The notes beneath the pieces are model-generated. The model saw nothing but the letters and a program-made list of their open reading frames with translations, made no database searches and was not told the origin of the DNA. DNA of 64,000 nt, taken from the NCBI GenBank assembly GCA_036399175.1, contig DASWNP010000040.1, positions 62,001 through 126,000 of the forward strand, given 5' to 3'. A program made the position numbers and the translations under genes. Source of the stretch: DASWNP01 sp036399175 (GTDB lineage Bacteria > Acidobacteriota > Blastocatellia > Pyrinomonadales > Pyrinomonadaceae). Shown piece by piece: positions 19,373-28,423 of this stretch; position 1 is the first letter of the stretch, and each line of letters begins with the position of its first letter.

Positions 19373-19800
19373 CTGATGGTGACTTCAAGCGTGTAGCGCG
19401 CGGTCGCGTCCGTGCCGACGGTGATGATGTATTCGCCGCTCGTGGGCAGTTCGCCCGTCCAGTCTTTGCCGCCGTCGAGCAGGTTGTTGCCGTCGGGCGC
19501 GGAGATGGTGAGCGAGGTGCGCTTGCCGGTCACTAAATTCACGTTCATGGTCTGACCGGCGCGGGCGCGCAGCTTGTACTCGTGGCTCGTGCAGAGACGA
19601 ATCGCGTCTTTGACGACCGCCGTCGTTCTGCCGCGCGCGAAGCGGATGCGCTTGGGGACGGTCGTATCCGTCGTCCGGCATTGCGCGGAGACGGGCGCGA
19701 GCGTGAGCGTCGCGGTGCGCAAACGTCGTGCGTCAGCCGTTGTCGGGAGCAGCGTCAGGCTCGCGGCGAGCAGGAGAATGTTTGTCAGTCGCTTCTTCAT
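19369..19800 (-). CDS. Secreted protein resembling PliG/pre-peptidase C-terminal folds
   Basis: A 143-residue protein with a signal peptide (residues 1-24, ending TADA). The mature part RIRFARGRTTAVVKDAIR... and GELPTSGEYIITVGTDATAR resembles the small beta-sandwich found in lysozyme-inhibitor-like and pre-peptidase C-terminal domains. This is a weak resemblance, so function is open. It is coupled to the HicB-like gene by a 4-nt overlap and lies between nuoF and nuoG. Confidence 0.75.
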   Translation of the reverse strand: MKKRLTNILLLAASLTLLPTTADARRLRTATLTLAPVSAQCRTTDTTVPKRIRFARGRTTAVVKDAIRLCTSHEYKLRARAGQTMNVNLVTGKRTSLTISAPDGNNLLDGGKDWTGELPTSGEYIITVGTDATARYTLEVTIR

Positions 19801-19857
19801 CGTTCGTGTTTGAGAGCCTCGCTCTACAAGATTGAAATCAAAAAACGAAAACTCAGG

Positions 19858-21177
19858 CTAGACGGTCGGCAGCCCTTCTATCTTCGGCTCGCTTTCGGCG
19901 AGCGACGTAAGATGCCTGCGAAAGTCTTCGGGGAATTTCTTGACGGCTGACTGAATCGGCCAGGCGGCGGCGTCGCCGAGGGGGCAGAAGGATTTGCCCT
20001 CGATGTTGTCGCAGAGGTCGAGCAGGAGTTGTGCGTCTTCGGGGCGTCCCTCGCCGCGCGCGATGCGCTTGAAGACTTTCACCAGCCAGTCCGTGCCTTC
20101 GCGGCAGGGCGTACACCAGCCGCAGGATTCGTGCTTGTAGAACTCGATGAGGTTCTTCGTTGACTCGAAGACATCGACCGTCTCGTCCATCACGATGAAG
20201 CCGCCGGAGCCGACCATCGAGCCTGCGGCTACGAGTCCTTCGTAATCCATCCGCACGTCACGTCCGATGATGTCGTGCGCGGGCATGATGTAGACGCTTG
20301 AGCCGCCGGGAATGACGGCCTTGAGCTTGCGCCCGCCGAGTATCCCACCGCAATCTTCCATGATGAACTTTTCCATGTCGTCGTAGCCCATCGGAAGCTC
20401 GTAGACGCCCGGACGATTGACGTGGCCTGAGACAGACCAGACCTTCGTGCCGCCGCTCTTTTCAGTGCCGAGTCGCTGATAAGCCTCGCCGCCCATCTTG
20501 ATGATGTCGGGGACGGCTGTGAGCGTCTCGACGTTGTTGACCACCGTCGGGCAGCCGTAGAGGCCGGCGACGGCGGGGAAGGGCGGCTTCATGCGCGGGT
20601 GTCCGCGCAAGCCTTCGAGGGAATTCAGGAGCGCCGTCTCTTCGCCGCAGATGTAAGCGCCCGCGCCCGTATGCGTGTAGACCTCGCAGGCGAAATCCGT
20701 CGCCAAAATCTTATCGCCGACCAGCCCGGCCTCGCGCGCCTCGGCGATGGCTCTGTCCATTATCTCGATGAGATAGCGATACTCGCCGCGCGTATAGATG
20801 TATGTCGCCTTCGAGCCGAGCGCGTAGGCGGCAATCAGCATCCCTTCGATGAGCATGTGCGGGTCGCGTTCCATCAGGTAGCGGTCTTTGAACGTGCCCG
20901 GCTCGGATTCGTCGGCGTTGCAGACGACGTACTTCGGCTTCGGCGAATCTTTGGGGACGAAGCTCCACTTCATCCCCGTCGGGAAACCCGCGCCGCCTCG
21001 ACCGCGCAGGGCAGACTTCTTGACCTCCGCAATCACGTCGTCCGGCGACATCGTCGTCAGAACTTTCTGCAAAGCTTCATAGCCGCCGTTCTTCCGGTAG
21101 ACTTCCAGAGACGCCGAGTTCTCCAGCCCCACGCGCGCAAGCTGTAACGGTTCGCAACCTATCGCTCCGATAAACAT
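19858..21177 (-). CDS. nuoF: NADH-quinone oxidoreductase subunit F
   Basis: A 439-residue flavoprotein subunit that oxidises NADH. GRGGAGFPTG (about residues 59-68) forms the NADH/FMN site, YICGEETALLNSLEG is the FMN-binding block, and the N3 [4Fe-4S] ligands are C352, C355, C358 (SCGWCTPC) and C398. It follows nuoE, separated by repeat G, and precedes the secreted/HicB pair. Confidence 0.97.
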   Translation of the reverse strand: MFIGAIGCEPLQLARVGLENSASLEVYRKNGGYEALQKVLTTMSPDDVIAEVKKSALRGRGGAGFPTGMKWSFVPKDSPKPKYVVCNADESEPGTFKDRYLMERDPHMLIEGMLIAAYALGSKATYIYTRGEYRYLIEIMDRAIAEAREAGLVGDKILATDFACEVYTHTGAGAYICGEETALLNSLEGLRGHPRMKPPFPAVAGLYGCPTVVNNVETLTAVPDIIKMGGEAYQRLGTEKSGGTKVWSVSGHVNRPGVYELPMGYDDMEKFIMEDCGGILGGRKLKAVIPGGSSVYIMPAHDIIGRDVRMDYEGLVAAGSMVGSGGFIVMDETVDVFESTKNLIEFYKHESCGWCTPCREGTDWLVKVFKRIARGEGRPEDAQLLLDLCDNIEGKSFCPLGDAAAWPIQSAVKKFPEDFRRHLTSLAESEPKIEGLPTV

Positions 21178-21181
21178 AATT

Positions 21182-21299
21182 TCGTAAATCGTGAATCGTA
21201 AATCGTGAATAGATAAGAGCTGGTGAATCGTGAATCGTCAATCGTCAATAGAAAGAACCCATCTTTCACTATTTACGATTCACGATTCACGATTTACGG
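21182..21299. repeat. Short-unit inverted repeat G (TCGTAAA class, double)
   Basis: A long element: TCGTAAA/TCGTGAA units, AATAGATAAGAGCTGG, a second run of TGAATCG/TCAATCG units, AATAGAAAGAACCCATCTTT, and the reverse-complement arm. It looks like one element with a duplicated left arm. It fills the nuoE/nuoF spacer. Confidence 0.9.
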
Positions 21300-21305
21300 T
21301 CTTTT

Positions 21306-21863
21306 TCATCTGACGCCGTTCCCGAGACCGCCGCTCTGGCAACGGTCGATGATTTCGTCAACCTTGTCGGGCGTCAGGTCTTCGTAGTAGTCGAAGCCTA
21401 TCTGCATCATGGGCGCTGTGCCGCAGGAGCCGAGGCATTCCACTTCGGAGAGCGTGAAGAGGCCGTCCGGCGTCGTCTCGCCGGGCTTGATGCCGAGCTT
21501 CGAGGCGCAACGCTCGGCGATTGCGCCCGCGCCCCGAATCTTGCAGGAGAGCGTGCGGCAAACCTGTAGGTGATATTTCCCGACAGGCTTGGTGTTAATC
21601 ATCGAGTAGAAGGTCGCCACCTCCCAGATGTCCGTGATGCGCACGCCGAGACGGTCGGCCAGATAAGCGACGCCCGGCGGGTCGAGATAGCCGCGCTCGC
21701 GCTGCACGATGAACATCAAAGGCAGGATGGCCGAGCGCTTCACCGGATACTTGGCGAGATGCCCGTCCACCTCCGCCTCCACCTCCGGCGAGAAGACGGC
21801 AATCTCCTCCGGAACTTTCGCCTCCTGCGGCAAAGGGTTGTTCGGTGTAAACTGCTGACTCAT
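21306..21863 (-). CDS. nuoE: NADH-quinone oxidoreductase subunit E
   Basis: A 185-residue thioredoxin-fold subunit holding the N1a [2Fe-2S] cluster. Ligands C102, C107 (VCRTLSC), C143 and C147 (VECLGSCGTAP) are all present. The start at 21863 (MSQQFTPNN) is chosen because an upstream in-frame start would translate the adjacent repeat. The gene lies between repeats G and H. Confidence 0.96.
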   Translation of the reverse strand: MSQQFTPNNPLPQEAKVPEEIAVFSPEVEAEVDGHLAKYPVKRSAILPLMFIVQRERGYLDPPGVAYLADRLGVRITDIWEVATFYSMINTKPVGKYHLQVCRTLSCKIRGAGAIAERCASKLGIKPGETTPDGLFTLSEVECLGSCGTAPMMQIGFDYYEDLTPDKVDEIIDRCQSGGLGNGVR

Positions 21864-21870
21864 ATTTAAG

Positions 21871-21955
21871 CGTTCAGCATTCAGCAATCAGCATTCAGCA
21901 AATCATCACTTACACGTTTGTAAGCTGACTGCTGATTGCTGAATGCTGAATGCTA
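21871..21955. repeat. Short-unit inverted repeat H (TCAGCAA class)
   Basis: TTCAGCA/ATCAGCA heptamers, a 27-nt loop with CACTTACACGTTTGTAAG, then GACTGCTGATTGCTGAATGC units. It fills the nuoD/nuoE spacer and touches the nuoD stop. Confidence 0.9.
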
Positions 21956-23173
21956 CCTGTCGATTTCTCCGAGCACGATGTCGATTGAGCCGATGATGGC
22001 GACCACGTCGGCGATCATCTCGCCTTCGGACATGTGGGGCAGCGCCGAGAGATTGACGAAGCTCGGGCCCCGGACGTGGACGCGCGCGGGCTTGGGGCCG
22101 CCGTCGGATTTGACGTAGACGCCAAGCTCGCCCTTCGAGCCCTCAATCGGCTGATAGACCTCGCCCGCAGGGACGTTAAAGCCTTCGGCGACAATCAGGA
22201 AATGATGGATGAGCGCGTCCATGTGCGTCTTCATGGCTTCGCGCTCGGGCAGCACGACCTTCGGCGCGTCGGCCTTAATCGACCCCGGCTTGAGACGCGA
22301 CACGGCCTGACGGATGATTTTCAGAGACTCGGCCATCTCGCGCATTCGCACCATGTAACGCGCCCACACGTCGCCGTCGGGCTCGACCGGAACGTCGAAA
22401 TCGTAAGTCTCGTAGCCCGAATAAGGATTGGCGCGACGAATGTCGAGCCCGACGCCGCTTCCGCGCAGGCACGGGCCGGAGAGTCCCCAGTCGATGGCGT
22501 CATCGGCGCTGATGCGCCCGACGCCCTTCGTGCGGCGCTGGAAAATCTTGTTGCCCGAAAGCAGCGTGTGAAACTCCGAGAGCGCGTCGGGGAAGTGTTC
22601 GATGAACTGACGGACGCGATTCTCGAAGCCTGCGGGCAAGTCCATCATCAATCCGCCGATGCGGAAATAAGATGGAGTCATGCGCTCGCCCGATGCCGCC
22701 TCAATCATGTTGAGAATCTTCTCGCGCTCGCGGAAGCAGTAGAAGAAGACGGTCATCGCGCCGATGTCGAGGGCGTGCGTGCCGAGCCAGACGAGATGCG
22801 AGCCGAGGCGCTGCAACTCGCAGAACATGACGCGAATAATTTGCGCGCGCTCCGGTATCTCCAGCCCGAGAAGCTTCTCGACGGCCATGCAGTAGGCGAG
22901 GTTGTTGCCGAGCGGATTGAGATAATCCATCCGGTCGGTGATGACGATGCCCTGCTGGAATTTCTTGTACTCGAAAAGCTTCTCCATCCCCGTGTGGAGA
23001 TAGCCGATGTCGGGCGTACACTTGACGACCATCTCGCCGTCGAGCACCAGCTCCAGACGCAGAACGCCGTGCGTCGAAGGGTGCTGCGGCCCCATCGAGA
23101 TGGTCATCTGCGTGTCCAGAGGACGGTCAACAACCTCGAACTGCGGCGGTAGATTGGTGGTCGAAGTGCTCAT
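21953..23173 (-). CDS. nuoD: NADH-quinone oxidoreductase subunit D
   Basis: A 406-residue 49-kDa-type subunit lining the quinone pocket. MGPQHPSTHGVLRLELVLDG (about residues 27-46) with its conserved histidines and the C-terminal IVLGEIDR are family hallmarks. It is separate from nuoC (not fused) and is separated from it by the TonB-like gene. Confidence 0.97.
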   Translation of the reverse strand: MSTSTTNLPPQFEVVDRPLDTQMTISMGPQHPSTHGVLRLELVLDGEMVVKCTPDIGYLHTGMEKLFEYKKFQQGIVITDRMDYLNPLGNNLAYCMAVEKLLGLEIPERAQIIRVMFCELQRLGSHLVWLGTHALDIGAMTVFFYCFREREKILNMIEAASGERMTPSYFRIGGLMMDLPAGFENRVRQFIEHFPDALSEFHTLLSGNKIFQRRTKGVGRISADDAIDWGLSGPCLRGSGVGLDIRRANPYSGYETYDFDVPVEPDGDVWARYMVRMREMAESLKIIRQAVSRLKPGSIKADAPKVVLPEREAMKTHMDALIHHFLIVAEGFNVPAGEVYQPIEGSKGELGVYVKSDGGPKPARVHVRGPSFVNLSALPHMSEGEMIADVVAIIGSIDIVLGEIDR

Positions 23174-23217
23174 CTTTTATTCGATTTCGGAAAACGTTTT
23201 CCGTCTGCGGCGTTCCG

Positions 23218-24162
23218 CTACTCAAGCACGAAGTTGTAGGTGATGACGCCGGAAACTCTTACGGGCTGTCCTGATAATTGCGTCGGCGAAAAGCGCGCCT
23301 GTCGCGCTGCCGCGACGGCAGCCGCCTGGAGAAGCGGGTGTCCGCTGACAGCATTGGCCGACACTACGCGCCCCTCCTCGTCAATCGTGACCTGCACGGT
23401 GACAGTCCCCTGCGCCTTCACCGCCCGCGCAACTGGCGGATAGGGCGGCTGCGGCTTGCTGATAGCCTTGCCGTTCAAAACCCCGCCCGAAATAATTTTG
23501 GGACGCGAAGGGCTGGGCGTCGGCTTCGGCGGCGGCGGAGGCTCATCCTCTTCGTCGGGGGCTAATTCTATGTCGGGCGCGACCGGCAACTCCCTCACAA
23601 CGCCGGGCGCTCGTTCGAGTCTGGGAGGCACTTCTCGGACAGTGATGTCCGGGATGGGCGCAGAGAGGTTTTCCTCTCCCGAAGTCGATGTCGCGTCCTC
23701 CGTCGGCCGTTCGAGAATGGAGAACGTCTCGCCGCCTTTGACATTGACGAGCAGAGACTCCCAAGTCCAGTTGCCCGCGTTCGTCTCCGTGCTCTTCCAA
23801 GCCTCGGCGTAAATCTCCGCCGAACCCTTCGGCCCCGAAATGGGTATCCAAAGCGAGGCGTATCCGCCGCCGTTTCTGGTCTTCACGCTGCCTTTGACGA
23901 ACCAGCCTTCCTTAATCGGTGTGCCGAGCTGCTCCTGGACTTTGGGGCTCGCCTTCGCCATCTCGACCGCGCTCTGGTAAACCTCCGTTGACTTGATCGC
24001 CGAGAACACGATAAGGACGATGACGGCGACGAAGCCGCCGAGCAGCAGGAGCGACCCGAGGCAACCCGTCGGAACCAGCCACTTCCAGTTTCTACCGAGC
24101 CAGCCTTTCTTCGGCTGCTGCTGCATCCAGGGCGCGCTTCCGTACTGCTGTTGCGGGTTCAT
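23218..24162 (-). CDS. TonB-like C-terminal domain protein between nuoC and nuoD
   Basis: A 314-residue protein: a cytoplasmic leader, one transmembrane helix (about residues 33-55), a ~90-residue domain (KASPKVQEQLGTPIKEGW onward) resembling the Coa1/Tim21-like fold, a Pro/Glu/Asp linker (PPPPPKPTPSPSRPK), and a TonB C-terminal domain (about 230-314; PYPPVARAVKAQGTVTVQV...). TonB domains bridge the inner membrane to outer-membrane partners, but no ExbBD or receptor is near. The Coa1-like call is tentative. Confidence 0.8.
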   Translation of the reverse strand: MNPQQQYGSAPWMQQQPKKGWLGRNWKWLVPTGCLGSLLLLGGFVAVIVLIVFSAIKSTEVYQSAVEMAKASPKVQEQLGTPIKEGWFVKGSVKTRNGGGYASLWIPISGPKGSAEIYAEAWKSTETNAGNWTWESLLVNVKGGETFSILERPTEDATSTSGEENLSAPIPDITVREVPPRLERAPGVVRELPVAPDIELAPDEEDEPPPPPKPTPSPSRPKIISGGVLNGKAISKPQPPYPPVARAVKAQGTVTVQVTIDEEGRVVSANAVSGHPLLQAAAVAAARQARFSPTQLSGQPVRVSGVITYNFVLE

Positions 24163-24199
24163 CGGAATGGCTCACCTCTCGCCGGGCATTGCTCGCGGC

Positions 24200-24748
24200 T
24201 CAGGTCAGGCTGTACGGCTCGTAGCCGCGCAGGGGGAAATCTTTGCGTAGCGCGTGTCCTTTCCAATCGTCGGGCAGAAGGATGCGGCGCAGGTCTGGGT
24301 GGCCGTCGAAGATGACGCCGAACATATCGAAGGTTTCGCGCTCGTGCCAGTTGGCCGTGCGCCAGACGCCCGTCACCGTCGGGACATGCGTGTCTTCGTC
24401 GCTCAAGAGAACTTTCAGACGCAGTCGATGATATTTCGTCGTCGAGAAGAGATGATAATTGACCTCGAAGCGCGGCTCTTCTTCGGGCCCCCGGTCAGCG
24501 CCGCAGATGTCGGCGAGGAAGTTGAATTCGAGGCCGGGCGTCGTTTTCAGATACGTGCAGGCTTCGACGATGCGCTCGCGCGGGACGATTATCGTCAGCT
24601 CGCCGAAAGCCTGTATCAACTCGCTCGCCCACTCGGGTCGCTCGCCACGCTCAAACGCCGTCACCAACGGCGACGGCGCTCCGTAGGTCGCGTTCGTCCT
24701 CGCCGCCCCCTCCTCAATCTGCTTTTCGCGCTCAACGTCCTTCGACAT
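24200..24748 (-). CDS. nuoC: NADH-quinone oxidoreductase subunit C
   Basis: A 182-residue 30-kDa-type subunit. RFEVNYHLFSTTKYHRLRLK and the signature ERETFDMFGVIFDGHPDLRR (about residues 135-154) with LPDDWKGHALRKDFPLRGYE are diagnostic. The C-terminal block docks against NuoD. The spacer to nuoB holds repeat I. Confidence 0.96.
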   Translation of the reverse strand: MSKDVEREKQIEEGAARTNATYGAPSPLVTAFERGERPEWASELIQAFGELTIIVPRERIVEACTYLKTTPGLEFNFLADICGADRGPEEEPRFEVNYHLFSTTKYHRLRLKVLLSDEDTHVPTVTGVWRTANWHERETFDMFGVIFDGHPDLRRILLPDDWKGHALRKDFPLRGYEPYSLT

Positions 24749-24756
24749 AATTCAAG

Positions 24757-24829
24757 AGTAAGCAGTAAGCGGTAAGCAGTGAGCGGTGAGAAGCATTTCT
24801 GCTTACAGCTCACCGCTCACTGCTTACTA
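24757..24829. repeat. Short-unit inverted repeat I (GTAAGCAG class)
   Basis: GTAAGCA-GTAAGCG-GTAAGCA-GTGAGCG-GTGAG, a short loop AAGCATTTCTGCTTACA, then CTCACCGCTCACTGCTTAC. It fills the nuoB/nuoC spacer and shares its units with element J. Confidence 0.9.
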
Positions 24830-24831
24830 GT

Positions 24832-25467
<636 letters not shown>

Positions 25468-25488
25468 CAAACCCTCCCTGAAAACTGC

Positions 25489-25998
25489 TCAGGCGGCGCG
25501 CGCCGGGGTAGTCGTGGCCTTCACAGGAGCAGTGTGTTTCAGCTTCTCCTCGGCTTCGTGCAGTTGGCGCGCCTCAGCCTCGGCCTCGACTCGCGCTCGC
25601 TCTCCCCAATCAAAGAGCCCCTTCTTCAAAACGTAGACGTAGCCGACCAGAAGCAGCGCGACGAAGAGCATCATCTCGACGTAGGCGAGCGTCCGCAGTC
25701 CGTATTCGGGGCTGGAGAGTGTCTTGAAGACCACCGCCCAGGGCATCAGGAAAATCAGCTCGATGTCGAACAGAATGAAAATCATCGCAATCAAGTAGAA
25801 CTTGACCGAGAAACGCTCGCGCGCGGAGCCTACGGGGTCTTTGCCGCACTCGTAGGGCATCATCTTCGTGCGCGTGCGCTTGCGCTGTCCGACTATCGAC
25901 GACAGAAAGACGTTCCCGACGGCGAAGCCCACCGCGACGACGAACATCAAAAGGATGGGCACGTATGCGCTCGCGTCAAAGGCGTTCTGATTAAGCAC
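25489..25998 (-). CDS. nuoA: NADH-quinone oxidoreductase subunit A
   Basis: A 169-residue three-helix membrane subunit, first gene of the operon. PYECGKDPVGSARERFSVKF (about residues 48-67) is the conserved loop near the quinone channel. The C-terminal ~40 residues form a charged, Ala/Glu-rich tail. The start is GTG at 25998, supported by GGGAGGAAG just upstream. Confidence 0.95.
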   Translation of the reverse strand: MLNQNAFDASAYVPILLMFVVAVGFAVGNVFLSSIVGQRKRTRTKMMPYECGKDPVGSARERFSVKFYLIAMIFILFDIELIFLMPWAVVFKTLSSPEYGLRTLAYVEMMLFVALLLVGYVYVLKKGLFDWGERARVEAEAEARQLHEAEEKLKHTAPVKATTTPARAA

Positions 25999-26075
25999 AC
26001 CTTCCTCCCGTCAGCTTGCGCTGAGCATGGCCTCGAAACGCCATCTTTAGAGATTGAGAATCATGGTACAAAGTT

Positions 26076-26104
26076 ATCCTAGTCCATGCCGAGACGGGTG
26101 TCAA
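26076..26104 (-). promoter_or_regulatory. Promoter of the nuo operon
   Basis: On the minus strand TTGACA (26099-26104), a 17-nt spacer and TAGGAT (26076-26081) form a sigma70-type promoter about 70 nt before the nuoA start. It is the best match in the divergent spacer and would drive the whole complex I operon. Confidence 0.6.
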
Positions 26105-26146
26105 GCAGGTCTTCAAGCGAGCGCAAAAGCCTCTTTTGCAAGGAGA

Positions 26147-26176
26147 TTGACCGTTTCCGAAGGGCTATGCTACTGT
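26147..26176 (+). promoter_or_regulatory. Possible promoter for the Pro-rich protein gene
   Basis: TTGACC (26147-26152), an 18-nt spacer and TACTGT (26171-26176) lie about 80 nt before the GTG at 26258. The -35 is good and the -10 is poor, so this is tentative. Confidence 0.35.
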
Positions 26177-26257
26177 GCGAGGGGCATCCCGCCGCGAGGT
26201 TGTTTTCCGGGTATTTTTTCCCCACCGTGAGAGCGGAGAGTTGAGCCTGAGGCTTTT

Positions 26258-27202
26258 GTGATCACCGGATTCAACACGGACATCGAGCACGCCGGCATCA
26301 CCTACCACGTACAGACGGAAGATAAGGGGCTGGACACACCGTTGATTCTTTCGCTCGTCTACGTGGGCGGCGCGATTCTCGCCAGCAAGCGCACAAGCTA
26401 TCAAGACCTCCTCGAAACCGGATTCAACCTCGAAGAGCTGACCGAGCGCCTCAACCGCCAGCATAAGCTCATCTGCGCAGCCATCCGCGCCGGCCGCATC
26501 GAAGACCTCAAACGCATGAGCGGGCGCGAAGCTCCCGCCGTCCCAACGGCCTCAGCCGCTGCGCCGACGCAGTCCGTCGCCGCTGCCGCTCCGCCGACTG
26601 TGGTAGTTCCACCTACAGCGCCGCGCGAAACTCCTGCGCCCGTCGCGCCTCCAAGGTCAGAACCGCCGCCGCAGCAGGCCAGACGCGCGTCCCGCTCAGA
26701 CGAGTTGGAAATTCTCTCGCTGAGCGACGCCGAAACCTTCGACCCAATCATCCCGACCGCGCCTCCGTCGTCGCCGCCGACGCCCGCGCCCGTCGTCGCG
26801 CCGCCGCCCGAACCGCCGCCGCCTTCTCCGACGACCAGTGCGCTCTCCGAGAGCGCCGCCGTGCCGGAGGCCGTCCAGGCAGCGCGAGAGCCGGAAGCGG
26901 CCTTCTATATTCGACTGCTCGACGACGAGGGGGAGTTTCGCGCAGGCGAGCTGGTGATGATTCGCGTGTACGTCGGTCGAGGCCAGTACGGAAAAATTCC
27001 GATTGCGGGAGCCGCCGTCACAATCAAAGTTCTCGGCACGACTTTTCGCCCGCTCATCGTCTCGACCGAGACCGACCAGCAGGGCATCGCCGTCGTCCGC
27101 GCGCTCCTGCCGCGCTTCACCTCCGGTCGTGCGGCCATACTCATACGCGCACGCTCTGACGGCTACGAAGCAGAGCTGCGCCGCATCATCAAGCAGAATT
27201 AA
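26258..27202 (+). CDS. Proline-rich protein with conserved N-domain and Ig-like C-domain
   Basis: A 314-residue protein divergent from the nuo operon. Residues 1-85 form a compact domain (ITGFNTDIEHAGITYHVQTE and later a helical LNRQHKLICAAIRAG segment). Residues ~88-215 are a disordered Pro/Ala linker rich in PPPP and PAPV. Residues ~220-314 look like an Ig-like or carboxypeptidase-regulatory-like beta sandwich (GKIPIAGAAVTIKVLG). There is no signal peptide. I do not know its function. The start is GTG at 26258; thiS begins 24 nt downstream. Confidence 0.75.
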   Translation: MITGFNTDIEHAGITYHVQTEDKGLDTPLILSLVYVGGAILASKRTSYQDLLETGFNLEELTERLNRQHKLICAAIRAGRIEDLKRMSGREAPAVPTASAAAPTQSVAAAAPPTVVVPPTAPRETPAPVAPPRSEPPPQQARRASRSDELEILSLSDAETFDPIIPTAPPSSPPTPAPVVAPPPEPPPPSPTTSALSESAAVPEAVQAAREPEAAFYIRLLDDEGEFRAGELVMIRVYVGRGQYGKIPIAGAAVTIKVLGTTFRPLIVSTETDQQGIAVVRALLPRFTSGRAAILIRARSDGYEAELRRIIKQN

Positions 27203-27226
27203 AGAGCGTCGGGAGTTTGAAAGACC

Positions 27227-27448
27227 TTGCGTATCCAGATTAACGGCGAGCCGCACGACTTGCCAGCTTCGACAGCCGACCTGCCGAGCGCGATGAATCT
27301 CGTCGAGCTAATCGCCTACCTCAAGCTCGCGCCCGAACGTCTCGCCGTCGAGCACAACCGCCAGGTCGTTCGCCGCGCCGACTGGTCTCGAACCTTCCTC
27401 TCCGAAGGCGACCAAATCGAGATAGTCCATTTCGTCGGCGGCGGCTGA
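27227..27448 (+). CDS. thiS: Sulfur carrier protein ThiS
   Basis: A 73-residue ubiquitin-like sulfur carrier for thiazole formation in thiamine synthesis. MRIQINGEPHDLP at the N-terminus and the Gly-Gly end (VHFVGGG) are the defining features; the C-terminal glycine is thiocarboxylated. The start is TTG at 27227. ThiG follows after repeat J, which puts carrier and synthase in the same unit. Confidence 0.88.
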   Translation: MRIQINGEPHDLPASTADLPSAMNLVELIAYLKLAPERLAVEHNRQVVRRADWSRTFLSEGDQIEIVHFVGGG

Positions 27449-27557
27449 AAGCAAGTAAGCGGTGAGCTGTAAGCGGTAAGCAGTAGGAGGCCGGTGCTGC
27501 AACTCATCGCCTTTTTTTAACTGCTCACTGCTTACCGCTCACCGCTTACTTGCTTTT
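27448..27557. repeat. Short-unit inverted repeat J (GTAAGCAG class)
   Basis: Arms AAAGCAAGTAAGCGGTGAGC and GCTCACCGCTTACTTGCTTT with additional GTAAGCGG/CTGCTCACTGCTTACC units around a 40-nt loop that contains TTTTTTT. It lies between thiS and thiG. Ends match almost perfectly. Confidence 0.9.
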
Positions 27558-27631
27558 CCTTTCGACACGTTACAGTGTAAAGTTTTCGACGGGCATCGAA
27601 GAATCTTTTAAATCGAAAGTTAAGTTGAATT

Positions 27632-28423
27632 ATGTCGAGCGTCGTTTCGGAATCAGCGGAGAGGCTTGTAATTGGGGGGCGCAGTTTCGGCTCGCGCCTG
27701 ATTGTCGGGACGGGGAAGTATCGCAGCTTTGAGGAGATGCAGGCGGCGCACAGGGCTTCGGGTGCGGAGATGGTGACGGTGGCCGTCAGGCGAGTGCCGC
27801 TCGACCGCAGCGCCGAATCTTTCCTCGATTACCTCGACCCGTCACTCACGATTCTGCCGAACACCGCCGGCTGTTACACGGCAGAAGAGGCCGTCCGCAC
27901 GGCTCGACTGGCGCGCGAAGCTCTCTCGACCGACCTCGTCAAGCTCGAAGTCATCGGCGACCAGACGACGCTCTTTCCCGACAACGAGCAGACGCTCGAA
28001 GCCGCGCGCGTGCTCGTCCGCGAAGGCTTCATCGTTCTTCCGTATTTCACCGACGACCTCGTCATGGCTAAAAAGCTGCTCGACGCCGGTTGTCCGGCGG
28101 TGATGCCTCTGGCCGCGCCCATCGGCTCAGGTCTCGGAGTGCAAAACCCTGCCAACCTGCGCATCATGCGCGAGCAGTTGCCGGATGCGACTATCATCGT
28201 CGATGCCGGAGTCGGCACGGCGAGCGACGCCGCCATCGCAATGGAACTCGGCGCAGATGCTATCCTGATGAACACGGCCATCGCCGAAGCGCAGAATCCT
28301 GCGCAGATGGCGACCGCCATGCGCCTCGCCATCGAAGCCGGACGCCTCGCATATTTGGCCGGACGCATGCCCAGGCGACTTTATGCCAGCGCTTCGAGCC
28401 CGCTCAAGGGCGTCGTCCGCTGA
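27632..28423 (+). CDS. thiG: Thiazole synthase ThiG
   Basis: A 263-residue TIM-barrel enzyme that builds the thiazole phosphate of thiamine from deoxyxylulose phosphate, dehydroglycine and ThiS thiocarboxylate. The Schiff-base lysine is Lys104 in LVKLEVIGD; PNTAGCYTAEEA and IVDAGVGTASDAAIAMELGA are conserved blocks. Length is normal. It ends just before a bidirectional terminator. The last 43 nt are overlapped antisense by the reading frame of the large secreted protein. Confidence 0.93.
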   Translation: MSSVVSESAERLVIGGRSFGSRLIVGTGKYRSFEEMQAAHRASGAEMVTVAVRRVPLDRSAESFLDYLDPSLTILPNTAGCYTAEEAVRTARLAREALSTDLVKLEVIGDQTTLFPDNEQTLEAARVLVREGFIVLPYFTDDLVMAKKLLDAGCPAVMPLAAPIGSGLGVQNPANLRIMREQLPDATIIVDAGVGTASDAAIAMELGADAILMNTAIAEAQNPAQMATAMRLAIEAGRLAYLAGRMPRRLYASASSPLKGVVR

